DNA from: Pseudarthrobacter sp. NIBRBAC000502772
Lineage (GTDB): Bacteria > Actinomycetota > Actinomycetes > Actinomycetales > Micrococcaceae
DNA length: 64,000 bases
Direction of reading: 5' to 3'
NCBI RefSeq assembly: GCF_006517235.1
Contig: NZ_CP041188.1
Location: 2,356,001-2,420,000 of the forward strand
Below the pieces are notes generated by a model that had not been told where the DNA came from, ran no database searches, and saw nothing but the letters and a program-made list of their open reading frames with translations. Below are positions 1-8,790 of this stretch, one piece after another; the first letter of the stretch is position 1, and each line of letters begins with the position of its first letter. Both the position numbers and the translations under genes were made by a program.

Positions 1-689
1 CCCAGAAGGGAGTACCCGACCAGCGAAATGGATACGAGCGCGGTAGCCATCGTGGGGCGCCACACTGCCCGGTTTGCGGTGGTCATTGGATCAGGCTTTC
101 AGTCGCAACAGTCGGGCCAGATTTGATCTCCGTCTTGAAGGCCGTTGCCGGGGGTCCAGGTCTGCGGAACAGCGGATGGAGTCCACCGCCCCGTGGCGGG
201 GTAACTGATTCCGCTCGACGCTGTGACTTCCGTGCCGATGGAGGACGGGCCGAGGGCCCGGGTCGCTGCTATCCGTTTCATGCCAGGCTCCTGCGGTGAA
301 CCGTTCCGCTACCGCAGACGAGAGAGGCAACTTCCTGGGCTGGTGCTTGGTTCATGGCTCTTCCTGCTCCGCGTATATAGCTCCGTGCCTCTGCTCAAGC
401 GGCTCGGTACGACTTGTGTGCTGCTGGGTTAACCATCCCGCCGCTCGATCAAGACTTCCCATGGTTTTCCCTAGCTCAGGTGAAATTCTTGGGCAGGGAA
501 AGGAAAGCATCCTGGAAACTGCGGTCGTGCGGCTGGTCAGCGACGGGTGCCTCGTCGCACTTACGGACCGGGCTTGGCCCGAACTGGTGTGTCATACCTG
601 TCAATGACCGTGGACGCGGCATTCGACATGACTTGTTCGGTCGACCGCGTGCGCGGGTGGCGGCTTTGGCATTCCGGCCTGCGCCAGGT
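1..689. other. no recognisable gene
   Basis: Several short open frames exist on both strands, but none has a family signature, a good ribosome-binding site or a codon pattern that stands out. The stretch looks like decayed accessory DNA leading into the DUF4192 remnant that follows. Confidence 0.5.
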
Positions 690-860
690 GCTGGGCGAGC
701 TTCGACGAGAGGGCCGAAGAGGGCCTGGCTGTTGTTGGCGCCGTGGGTCATGGTCAGATCGCAAGACGGCCGCCGTCGCGTCCTGGTCGCTGCGAAGGTA
801 TCCGCCGACTCTACGGGCGTACATGAGTGCGTGATCGGCGTGGTGGGCAGGTCTAGCCAT
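690..860 (-). pseudogene. DUF4192-family remnant
   Basis: On the minus strand the translated scrap 'MYARRVGGYLRSDQDATAAV' and, one frame away, 'SQALFGPLVEA' match in order the corresponding part of the better preserved DUF4192 gene at 56082-57102, where the same segments read 'MYARKVGGYLRSDQDATAAV' and 'EALFGPLIEA'. Only this internal block survives and a frameshift near 755-770 separates its halves, so it cannot be functional. DUF4192 proteins are actinobacterial proteins of unknown function. Two copies in one window, both in minus orientation, suggest an old duplication or a shared mobile source. Confidence 0.7.
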
Positions 861-1530
861 TTACGCGGAACGCGGCGTTGAGGTGTCCGGGTCGTGGATC
901 ATGTCGCGTTCCTGTCTGCGGGATACTGGATGACGTCGTTACATTTCCATGCCGCGGACATGACGCTTCGGTATGACCTGCAGTTTTGATGCCTAGGACT
1001 GCGAACGTTTGCCATTGTGCTCAGACCTGGCGGAGAGGGCCAGGGGAAGCTAGCAGACAGTCCGTTGTCTCAAGTCCCTTAGATGGAAGCTTTGTCCCGG
1101 CTCAACCCCCTATTTCATACGCGGGTCGGCCACAGCCTGGCCGCATCCAATTGTGCAACAAGCTGTTGCACAATTGGACACGGTGCTGCTGGATAAGGCG
1201 AAGACGCCAGACCAGCGTTCCCGGTATCCCTCAGCGCGGTTGAATACGGCTGGTCCCGTAACGTGCTCATGAACAAGACCCAGGAGCGAACCCGGGCGGC
1301 AGGTAGGAGCTTCGTAATGCGAACCAGCAGACGTCTCGATTACCTCCGGTATCGATTTGGGTGACCACACTCATCGGCGACGGGACATCCGATCATCGCA
1401 GCTCACGGGATGCACATCGGACTCTTCCGGCGGCCTGCGACTTTAGGCCGAGGCCTGCCAGGGTCCAGCGAGGCCGGGATCCGGGACCTGCCGTCGCACG
1501 AACGCAGGTCCCGGACACACGTCTCACCAG
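861..1530. other. no recognisable gene; contains one palindrome
   Basis: Apart from the perfect inverted repeat at 1146-1178 nothing here could be assigned. The minus-strand frame across 1110-1370 has no family motif that I recognise. Confidence 0.5.
1146..1178. promoter_or_regulatory. 15-bp perfect palindrome, GntR-type operator candidate
   Basis: Two 15-base arms, TCCAATTGTGCAACA and its exact complement, flank a 3-base AGC centre. Each arm carries a TTGT-N3-ACA(A)-like core, the spacing seen in operators of the FCD branch of GntR regulators. There is no T-run after it, so a terminator is less likely. No intact target gene lies next to it; the closest coding remnant is the aldo/keto reductase scrap at 1531-1950, so it may be an orphan operator in decayed DNA. 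Confidence 0.4.
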
Positions 1531-1950
1531 TTAGCGGCCGATCTTGTCCAATTCAGCGAGGTCTTCGACAGAGAACGAGAGCCCCGCGCCAGTGACGTTC
1601 TCGCGCAAGTGCGCGACCGAAGATGTACCGGGAATAAGCAGGATGTTAGGGGAGCGCTGCAACAGCCAGGCCAGGGCGACGGACATCGGTGTCGCGTCCA
1701 ACCGCGACGCCACGGCAGAGAGCGCTTCGGATTGCAGTGGGCTGAAGCCGCCGAGCGGGAAGAAGGGCACGTAGGCGATACCGTCTATTGCGAGCGTATC
1801 GATCAGCTCGTCGTCGTGGCGGACGGCGAGGTTGTACATGTTCTGCACGCACACGATCGGCGCGATAGCGCGTGCCTCCGCAACCTGTTCCGCCGTCGCG
1901 TTGCTCACGCCAAGGTGGCGGATCAGGCCCTCCTTCTGCAGTTCGACTGG
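1531..1950 (-). pseudogene. aldo/keto reductase, C-terminal fragment
   Basis: The minus-strand frame contains 'QKEGLIRHLGVSN', followed by the typical end of the NADPH-dependent aldo/keto reductase fold: 'VCVQNMYNL' (substrate and cofactor strand), 'VALAWLLQRSPN' and the cofactor-phosphate loop 'IPGTSSVAHLREN'. The N-terminal half of the TIM barrel with the catalytic Tyr, Asp and Lys is missing. Upstream, near 1950-1957, the sequence switches abruptly to an IS3 OrfA fragment, so the gene was truncated by insertion and deletion. It ends at a stop codon at 1531-1533. No function is expected. Confidence 0.8.
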
Positions 1951-1956
1951 CGCTTC

Positions 1957-2063
1957 GGCGCCAGTGCCTTGCAGGCAGCATAAACAGACGGATATTCGGA
2001 CAACCGATCCAAGGTCATGCGCACTGCACGGTCACGGACTTCGGGTGGAAACTGCTTGGGCAT
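1957..2063 (-). pseudogene. IS3-family OrfA transposase, N-terminal fragment
   Basis: From an ATG at 2063 the minus strand reads 'MPKQFPPEVRDRAVRM' and then 'YPSVYAACKALAP', the usual beginning of the helix-turn-helix OrfA of actinobacterial IS3 elements. The match stops at about 1957, where aldo/keto reductase sequence begins. Only about 36 codons remain; no OrfB or terminal repeat was found. It is the probable agent that truncated the neighbouring reductase. Confidence 0.7.
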
Positions 2064-2212
2064 AATCACTATCTTTCGAAAAGAAGATAGCGGCATCAAA
2101 CCCGGGACGGTTCAGTGAGCGTCAAGCGCGCCACTCCTTAGATGAGCACAACTTTTTCCTTCGGGATTGTATGTTTGGTGTACTCACTCACATTTCAATT
2201 GCGGGGGCACAG

Positions 2213-4942
2213 ATGGCAACGGATTTTCGCAGGACTTCGCTATGGTCTCGAACTCTCGGCGTCGAGGACCACCCCACTCACCAGGAGTCCATCAGCAGAC
2301 TACGTGAGGGATATCTTTCATTTCGAAAGGCTGTTAAGCCACTGGCAGAAGAAATCAAGGTTTCAATGCCAATGTTCACGGATCATGGAATTGAGCACAT
2401 TGATTCACTTTGGGACACAGCTTCGGTATTGACAGACGAAAAATTTCCCCTGAACCCGGCCGAAGCTTTCGTCCTTGGTGGAGCTTTCCTCCTTCACGAC
2501 CTGGGCATGGGATTGGCTTCGTACAAGGACGGTCCTGAATCCATCGAAAATGATCCCCTCTTTCAAGACATGGTCGCCTTGAACAGCAAACCTCCCGCAG
2601 GGAACGAAGCGCAAGACCCCGAACATGCCCGTCTTCAGGCCACGGTGGCCGTCCTGAGATGGCGGCACGCAGCACAAGCGGAACGTCTGCTGAATGATCC
2701 CTTCCTCTCTGACGACGGAAAGAACATCTGGCTGCTCGCGGATGACGGCCTGAGAGCAGCGTTTGGTGCTGATATTTCATCCATCGCCCAAAGCCACTGG
2801 TGGGACGTCGATGACCTGCCACACAAACTTCCGGTTGACCACGGGGTTAATGCCGATTTTCCAGGAGATTGGGAAATTGATCCGCTCAAGCTTGCGTGTT
2901 TGCTTCGACTTGCCGATGCCACGCATATCGACAGCCGTCGGGCCCCTCGCTTGCTTCACGCATTTCGCCCGCAGAGTGGAGTCTCGAGAGAGCACTGGTT
3001 TTTCCAGCAAAGGCTTAACCGCCCAAAACTTAGCCAGGGGCGGCTGCTATTCACTTCGAGTCAATCCTTCGATGAGCAAGAAGCCCGTGCCTGGTGGCTC
3101 GCGCACGACACCTTGCAGATGATCGACAATGAGCTTAGCCGTGTGGATTCGCTCTGCTCAGATATGGGGAAGCCACAATTTTTAGCTAGGGGTGTCGTTG
3201 GTGCTGGCACTCCTGAAAGACTAGCTAAGTATGTAACGGCGCGTGGATGGAAGCCAACGGATGCAAGCCTGCGGGTGAGTCGCGTTGAATCGGTTGTAGA
3301 GAAGCTGGGCGGCAAGCATTTGTATGGCAAGCAGCCGTGGATAGCGGTGCGGGAGCTTATTGCCAACGCCGCAGACGCGAGTACGGCCCTGCACTTCGCA
3401 TCTGGTGAGCCGAAGCCAGCCGTCTACGTAAGGCTATATCAGGAGGCGGGTCGCTACTGGCTTGAAGTTGAAGATCACGGCATAGGGATGACACCTGATT
3501 CTCTCGTTGGTTCCTTGACGGACTTTGGTCTCTCCGGATGGCATTCGGGAGATTCCCTCCATGAGTCCCCGGGCCTTGCTTCGCGCGGATTTCGTGCCCG
3601 AGGTCGCTTCGGCATAGGTTTCTTTTCCGTGTTCATGATTGCAGATCGTGTTGAAGTTAAATCCCTTCGATATCTTTCCGGGTCGACTGAAACCACAGCC
3701 CTAATTTTTGAAGACGGATTGTCCAGCAGGCCGCTTCTTCGTGATGTTCCGCCTCGGGAACGACTGACTAGGAACGGAACAATAGTCCGCGCAAGGCTCC
3801 AGCACGATCCGCTGTCGACCGAAGGGCTCTTCGGCACCGATGCAGTTCAAGAGTCTCGTTCGCAGATGTTGCGTGACATGATCGAGCAGCGTTCAGTCCT
3901 GCTGGACACGGACCTACTTGCGGCTGGCCCGGAGGATGAGACCGACATCTTGCTTGTTACAGCGAACGAATGGAAGACTTGTGATGCAAGGGAGCTCTTT
4001 AGAAAAATCTACAAAGACCAACTCCGCTCGCCCCAATTGCAACCCATGTATGAGGCCTGGGAAAGCGTCTTTGTAGAGCATGAGCAAGCCCTCCGCGACG
4101 ATTCGGGGGAGGTGGTTGGTCGGGCCATTCTGGCAGCAGGTCTTGAAAGCGACGCATTAGCCGATGTGTGGTGGTGGCCCTCACCTAGGGCAGAGACCTT
4201 TGTAGGGGGTCTGGCCAGCGACACGATATTCGACTGCTTGGGCGTTTTTGAAGGGGAGCCATTACGCGCAGATCGTAACTCCGCCTTCCCAGTGGCGTCT
4301 GAAGACGAACTCCGGCGTTGGGCTTCGTCACAGGCTGAGCTAACGAGTACAAGTCGCTTCGCGACCGCTCAGACCAGATATGGCGCAGCAGAGCTTGCGC
4401 GTTCCGTGGGCGAGAGCGTGCCCTATCTACCATGCGGCTACATTAGTTCGGGTGAGTTGGTAGCGTCCGATCTTGCCGATTGGATTGCCAATCATGACGA
4501 AGTCATATTGATTGCCTCGTACGAACTTCTCGTTTTCCACGACGAGACTGGCAAAGTCCTGTATCTGGATAGAACGCGGGGCCGTCGAGTCGAGTTGCCG
4601 AACAATGTGATTGTCATGGACTTCTGGGCACATTGGTTCTTTCCGGAGGAGATTCGCCCTCGGCCAAAAGACTCGCGTTTTGGAGAGTATGGCGCACTCA
4701 ACTCTAACGACTGGAACCCAAAGCATTGGTGGTATGTCAACGGCAAGATAGGTTCCACGGCTCTTTTGCTAGAGGCGATTCTGGAATCGTGGACTTGTAC
4801 GCCGCAAGACGTTGCTGAAAATTTTCATCAGCGCAGGCTAGGGCGCGCGGGAGATGAGCGGATTAAACTCACTTGTGTGGACGACAGCACAAAGATTCAG
4901 ATTGAAGGCTACCTACTGAGTCGACCAGTTGGGACCGCGTAG
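2213..4942 (+). CDS. HD-domain / HSP90-type ATPase conflict-system protein
   Basis: This 909-residue cytosolic protein joins two recognisable domains. The N-terminus is an HD metal-dependent phosphohydrolase-type domain: 'DHGIEH' at residues 57-62, 'LLHDLG' with H95-D96, and 'LRLADATHID' near 235. From about residue 370 comes a GHKL/HSP90-type ATPase: N-box 'ELIANAADAS', G1 'DHGIGM', G2 'GRFGIGFFSVFMIADRVEV'. The remaining C-terminal half has no motif I recognise. HD plus HSP90-like fusions have been described in predicted NTP-dependent conflict systems; the effector activity is unknown. I chose ATG 2213, preceded by a GGGGG run 5 bases upstream, over an upstream in-frame ATG at 2171. The HEPN-like gene at 5469 follows in the same direction. 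Base composition is visibly less GC-rich than the eCIS region. Confidence 0.8.
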   Translation: MATDFRRTSLWSRTLGVEDHPTHQESISRLREGYLSFRKAVKPLAEEIKVSMPMFTDHGIEHIDSLWDTASVLTDEKFPLNPAEAFVLGGAFLLHDLGMGLASYKDGPESIENDPLFQDMVALNSKPPAGNEAQDPEHARLQATVAVLRWRHAAQAERLLNDPFLSDDGKNIWLLADDGLRAAFGADISSIAQSHWWDVDDLPHKLPVDHGVNADFPGDWEIDPLKLACLLRLADATHIDSRRAPRLLHAFRPQSGVSREHWFFQQRLNRPKLSQGRLLFTSSQSFDEQEARAWWLAHDTLQMIDNELSRVDSLCSDMGKPQFLARGVVGAGTPERLAKYVTARGWKPTDASLRVSRVESVVEKLGGKHLYGKQPWIAVRELIANAADASTALHFASGEPKPAVYVRLYQEAGRYWLEVEDHGIGMTPDSLVGSLTDFGLSGWHSGDSLHESPGLASRGFRARGRFGIGFFSVFMIADRVEVKSLRYLSGSTETTALIFEDGLSSRPLLRDVPPRERLTRNGTIVRARLQHDPLSTEGLFGTDAVQESRSQMLRDMIEQRSVLLDTDLLAAGPEDETDILLVTANEWKTCDARELFRKIYKDQLRSPQLQPMYEAWESVFVEHEQALRDDSGEVVGRAILAAGLESDALADVWWWPSPRAETFVGGLASDTIFDCLGVFEGEPLRADRNSAFPVASEDELRRWASSQAELTSTSRFATAQTRYGAAELARSVGESVPYLPCGYISSGELVASDLADWIANHDEVILIASYELLVFHDETGKVLYLDRTRGRRVELPNNVIVMDFWAHWFFPEEIRPRPKDSRFGEYGALNSNDWNPKHWWYVNGKIGSTALLLEAILESWTCTPQDVAENFHQRRLGRAGDERIKLTCVDDSTKIQIEGYLLSRPVGTA

Positions 4943-5468
4943 CTGATTCTCCAGGGTGCTACACATCTCCGGTACCCCGACGCTCTTGGGTAGGAGAATC
5001 CCTGCTCTGTCGATGGTGGGGGTTCGCGCTCAACAGTCCCATGCCTGGACCAGCCTGGGGGTAGGCGCCCATCACGGCCTGTGCCACGGCGGCCATGCAT
5101 GAAAGGGACGGCTTCGGAGGGCTCATGAATGTCCAGTTGCAGAGCAACTCCTATTTTGCTCAGTTCGCTTGGACGTTCACACGGCATAAGGGCCGGTTCG
5201 GACAAGACTCGGTGAAGCGCAGCGTGAATCATCGTGCCAATGGGGTTCACCATGTTTGAGCAGAATGTTCCCGGCTTGTGGCACCCTATGAAACCGAGGC
5301 CTTCACGCCGAAGGCGGAGCCTATTGTTGACACCCGTTGCTGTAAGTCTCCAAAGCCGTCCGCACGCAATGGCCGTTAGATGCACGCCCTTTTGCACAGG
5401 AACAGTGCCGTTTCCTTTGCCGATCCTTCGTGGGAGCATAGGGGCGCGGCTGACAGAGAGGAGACGGA
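4943..5468. other. gap without a supported gene
   Basis: This 526-bp space separates the HD/HSP90 gene from the HEPN-like gene. Minus-strand frames cross it but have no family motif or convincing start. A purine-rich ribosome-binding stretch (GAGAGGAGACGGA) lies at its right edge and serves the next gene. Confidence 0.45.
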
Positions 5469-6584
5469 GTGGTCAACCAGCAGGGAAAAATCGAGGCAAA
5501 GATCTGGTCATGGCGGGTCTATTCGATCCACCATGATTATCTATCCAAACGGTCCCTGGATCAGCACGATCAAATCAACATTCTCGAAAACACGCCGCGA
5601 AGGGGCGACACGCTAACAACTCGACTCGGAAACCTGCCTGGTGAATACTACGAGACTCAGAAGAAAGTTGCTGCGAGCCTGCGCGCCTTATTTGGCGCCG
5701 TTGGAAGTGCTGCCCCAGACTGGCTTCTTTCCAGAGATGATTTCATCGACAGTATTACAGAAGAAATGCCCATAGAGCCTGTCCCAGGGAAAACGTGGCT
5801 CACCATAGAACTCAGTAGGTCTGTCATCATCACGGACAATACGGGGAGCCGCTACCTCTGGAACGATATGGCAGAATGCGAAGAGTTGCTCGTAAACTTC
5901 AAAAGGGATCGGAAAATGGCCTTTGAAGCTGCCGCGGCCGCAATCGCCGGCGTGAATCCCGAATGGCTTAGATATCCCCAAACTGATCCAGAACGCGTCT
6001 ACATCGGTGCAGAGGGTAAGGAACCCACGATCAACCTCCAGTTGGAAGTCGGTGAACCCATCGTCTCGGGACAGCGTGACTGGGCGGAACTTTCCCCTTC
6101 GTCAGCGGAGGAGATTGGGTACGCAACCCGAATTTTGATGAAACCGGAAAATCGGAGAATCATTGGCCCGGCCAGTTGGCTGACGGCAGCCCGGAGTGAA
6201 ACATCGGACTCATTTCGCAGATTCATGTTTGCCTATTTTGGTTTAGAGATGCTGGCTACCAGTTTTGAGAACGCTAAGCGGAAACAAACAGTTCAGAAAC
6301 TCGAGGTGGCAGCTGGCGCTCCCCTGGATGAACTTATGTGGCCAAAGCCGAATGACGATTCAAAGGATCCATCGAGAAATTCAATGTTCAACTTCGCCAT
6401 AATGGCGGTGGCACTATCACCTGATCCTCGTGCCGACATCAATGCTTTTCGTCCGATGAAAAAAAGTCGAGATTCTATTGCTCACGGTTCCAGCGTGGAC
6501 ATTGGTTCTTTGCCTGCCGCCGAGGCTGAGGCCCTACTCCTCCGCTATCTGGGTCTAGTATCTAAAGAGAAAATATATGAATAG
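5469..6584 (+). CDS. hypothetical protein with C-terminal HEPN-like motif
   Basis: A 371-residue soluble protein with no clear full-length family. Near the C-terminus 'RDSIAHG' (R334, H339) fits the R-x4-6-H signature of HEPN ribonuclease and nucleotide-binding domains, within a helical context ('AAEAEALLLRYLGL'). HEPN proteins are frequent RNases or partners in toxin-antitoxin, CRISPR and other defence modules. The GTG start at 5469 is directly preceded by a strong purine-rich ribosome-binding site. It lies downstream of and codirectional with the HD/HSP90-type gene, with a 526-bp gap, so an operon is possible but not tight. The HEPN assignment rests on one short motif and is an inference. 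Confidence 0.6.
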   Translation: MVNQQGKIEAKIWSWRVYSIHHDYLSKRSLDQHDQINILENTPRRGDTLTTRLGNLPGEYYETQKKVAASLRALFGAVGSAAPDWLLSRDDFIDSITEEMPIEPVPGKTWLTIELSRSVIITDNTGSRYLWNDMAECEELLVNFKRDRKMAFEAAAAAIAGVNPEWLRYPQTDPERVYIGAEGKEPTINLQLEVGEPIVSGQRDWAELSPSSAEEIGYATRILMKPENRRIIGPASWLTAARSETSDSFRRFMFAYFGLEMLATSFENAKRKQTVQKLEVAAGAPLDELMWPKPNDDSKDPSRNSMFNFAIMAVALSPDPRADINAFRPMKKSRDSIAHGSSVDIGSLPAAEAEALLLRYLGLVSKEKIYE

Positions 6585-6959
6585 ACTCTTGGTCGATAAG
6601 TGAAAAGCCATAACCTAGTCAGAGTAACATTGTTGGGTGCGTCTATGGTCGGAGCTGTTGACGCCAACCGAAAACAGGGCCATAAGTGCCAATTGAAAAA
6701 TTTGTGGTCCGGACACAGTTTTCAACCGTCACAATGGATCACTTTTCGACCGTCACCGACATCGGCGCCCTCGCTCGGGCGTCCGTCGTCGGTTGCAAGG
6801 AGGGCGGGAGCGTTTGATTTCGACCCCGAGGAAAGACCCCGGCAGCGGTTCACGCCTCCTAATGTCTCTCCTCGGACAGCGCGATGTCCACCGGTGAGGC
6901 GTCAGGATAATATGAACGTCTCGAAAGGGTTTGCTTAGCGGATGTAGGGGAGCTGCTAC
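6585..6959. other. intergenic stretch, possible IS21 end remnant
   Basis: No gene is supported. Around 6711-6770 the sequence shows spaced 'CCGTCAC' words around 'GGATCACTTTTCGACCG', a layout like the terminal transposase-binding repeats of actinobacterial IS21 elements. No istA or istB remnant adjoins it, so this is only suggestive. A ribosome-binding site AGGGGAG at 6946-6952 leads into the next pseudogene. Confidence 0.3.
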
Positions 6960-7491
6960 ATGGGAAAGTCAGCAAGGGTGCTGGGGTGGGAATTTGGCCG
7001 GACAGCTCAGGAGATGAATGTGCTCTGAAGGAGCATGGTTATCTGGAGGGGAGCCCCGGCGCTTACGGGCTCACCGACAAGGGGATGCAGTACGCGAAGC
7101 AGGAAGAGCCACTCGGGGCACGGGCGGTTACTCGCACTACAACCGAGCCTGGGAAACCCGGACGTGGAACGACGACGCTGCAGCCGCGCTGGCAGCTGAT
7201 ATGGCGGCGAACCCGACCCGGCGCGAACCAAACGAGCCTCCTGTCCAGCAAGACGACGAAGCTTTTGACGCCGACGACTCGTTCTATGAGTACAACGGCA
7301 ACAGCAGAAAAGACGCCGCGACAGATGCAGCGGCGGGAGTGATACTTCTGGCTGGGGTAATAGGTGGCCAGCTCATAGCCCCGCACGTGAAGCCGTGGCT
7401 GAACAACACCGTGAAACCTGCTGCAAAGAAGCTGCGGGACAAAGTCACCAAGCGCAAGCCAGCCGAGCCCACCGACTTCGACGCGACATAA
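6960..7491 (+). pseudogene. hypothetical membrane-associated protein, two frameshifts
   Basis: From ATG 6960 (AGGGGAG upstream) the frame reads 'MGKSARVLGWEFGRTAQEMN' and meets a stop at about 7027. One frame over it resumes as 'LKEHGYLEGSPGAYGLTDKG', and near 7105 it moves again to 'GTGGYSHYNRAWETRTW', continuing to the stop at 7489-7491. Joined, the three pieces give one coherent protein of about 177 residues: an N-terminal segment resembling a winged helix, an acidic middle ('DDEAFDADDSFYEYN'), one hydrophobic segment ('GVILLAGVIGGQLIA') and a basic tail. Two single-base deletions are the simplest explanation. Family and function are unknown to me. Confidence 0.6.
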
Positions 7492-7526
7492 CCGGTGACC
7501 CGGCCGCCACGCCCTCAACTGCAAGG

Positions 7527-7817
7527 TCAGGCGCGGCCGGCCATATTGGAGGCCTGCCTGGACTGGGGCGCTGCCAGCGCGGCGCCCCTCAGCGGCCGGC
7601 CGTTCTCGTCGTAGCGCGACTCGCCCATCAGCTCAGCCATCGGGTCCTTCATGGCTGATAGGCGGGCGGCCACCGCATCCTGACCATCAGGGGATTCGAA
7701 GGCGTCCTACAGCTGCGCCATCTGGGCCTTCGTCGGCTCGGGCTGTGCCGTCTTGGGAACCCCACGGCGCTCCGGCCAGGTCCGGTTCTCGGTGACGGTG
7801 GCGACGTAGGACTTGCC
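7527..7817 (-). pseudogene. hypothetical protein interrupted by an in-frame stop
   Basis: The minus strand reads 'GKSYVATVTENRTWPERRG', 'KAQMAQL', then a TAG, then in the same frame 'DAFESPDGQDAVAARLSAMK' and 'MAELMGESRYDENGRPLRG' up to a natural-looking stop at 7527-7529. The continuity across the TAG suggests a nonsense mutation in a formerly longer gene. The N-terminus is not clear. It lies tail to tail with the preceding pseudogene. I do not recognise the family. Confidence 0.5.
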
Positions 7818-7914
7818 CAGCCGACGGTTCCCTCTGTGGCTTTGCCCCCCAAAGGAGCTTGTGGTTGCAAATCGGTGTGCAGGGACGGCGTGAGGCCGTG
7901 TTCCCGGGGCCGCC

Positions 7915-8262
7915 TTGGGCCTCCTTGCGATGCCGCCCACTCGAAACATAGTCACCCGTTGGAGGGGGTCGGATCAGGGGGCGCAGGCCCCGCGAGCTCA
8001 GCACGGTAAGGCCCGGCAGTTTGCGAACAAGGTCAACAACGTAGCTGCAGAGAATCGGGCCAACCCTGTTGGTTACCAGGATGCCGCAGCACTGGAGGCT
8101 GCAGCAGCAATGTCGGCGTCAGCCGCACCGGGCGCTGTCCCTCCGCCCCCGCCACCTGCGAGCGTTCCTGCCGGCTGGTACCCCCAAGGAGATGTCCAGC
8201 GGTACTGGGACGGTTCCGCCTGGACCGAGCACACGGCACCCCTCGCACCCTCGCAGAACTGA
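7915..8262 (+). CDS. small DUF2510-domain protein
   Basis: A 115-residue protein whose C-terminus carries the actinobacterial DUF2510 signature 'PAGWYPQGDVQRYWDGSAWT' after a polyproline linker. DUF2510 is a short Trp-rich module usually found on membrane or secreted actinobacterial proteins; its role is unknown. No transmembrane segment is visible, unlike many family members, so this may be a truncated derivative, and the N-terminus before about residue 30 is uncertain. A strong intrinsic terminator starts 11 bases after the stop codon, which supports the reading frame and end. Confidence 0.6.
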   Translation: MGLLAMPPTRNIVTRWRGSDQGAQAPRAQHGKARQFANKVNNVAAENRANPVGYQDAAALEAAAAMSASAAPGAVPPPPPPASVPAGWYPQGDVQRYWDGSAWTEHTAPLAPSQN

Positions 8263-8273
8263 TGAGACAGCGG

Positions 8274-8310
8274 AAGCGGCCGCCCTGGCATCCAGGGACG
8301 GCCGCTTTTT
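8274..8310 (+). terminator. intrinsic terminator after the DUF2510 gene
   Basis: AAGCGGCCG and CCCTGG arms pair with CCAGGG and CGGCCGCTT around a CAT loop, with a single A bulge, and run straight into TTTTT at 8306-8310. Stem length, GC content and T-run are textbook for a rho-independent terminator. Confidence 0.85.
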
Positions 8311-8790
8311 GCTTGTCAGCTACGTGATTGGGACGGTCTCCAGTACCTGGTACTTGTCGTTCTTCGGGAAGGTGTGGCGCTCCGTCCACGGCACTTGACT
8401 TGACTCCTCCCCATTTGGCCCTCTGGATATGGCTTTGGGAGTGACCGAACAACTCATGCTGCGAAGTGCGGTCTCGTCCTTATATTTCGGAGCCCGGTCA
8501 GGAGGAGTGAGTTGTGTTTGAACATAAACGGCACTGCCAGGAATGTGCACCGTCCATGCGAACAACAATAAAAACCGGGCACCTTTCTCACTGGCGTCAC
8601 CGCTCAATCTGAGTGGGCGCAGCGGTCGGGGCGGAAGTGCGGGCAGGAAAGGGCTTGCGTGATCGACTGACGCCCGGATCCTGAGATCCCGAAGATCGCC
8701 CAGCAAGGAGTGGAAGGAAACAACGCGATAACATTGCCTGAATGACGTCCGGCGTCAAACCGGGAACCGTGGCAGAGAGTAGGAACCTTC
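8311..8790. other. gap with a possible minus-strand gene tail
   Basis: On the minus strand 8320-8580 ends with 'PWTERHTFPKNDKYQVLET', which resembles the end of small exported MmpS-like proteins, but no credible start or signal peptide is visible upstream. I therefore do not call a gene. The right end holds the ribosome-binding region of the KAP gene. Confidence 0.3.

Noticed and set aside
4909..5439. 176-codon minus-strand frame between the HD/HSP90 and HEPN-like genes
   Set aside because: No motif and no ribosome-binding site, and it overlaps the end of the convincing plus-strand gene.
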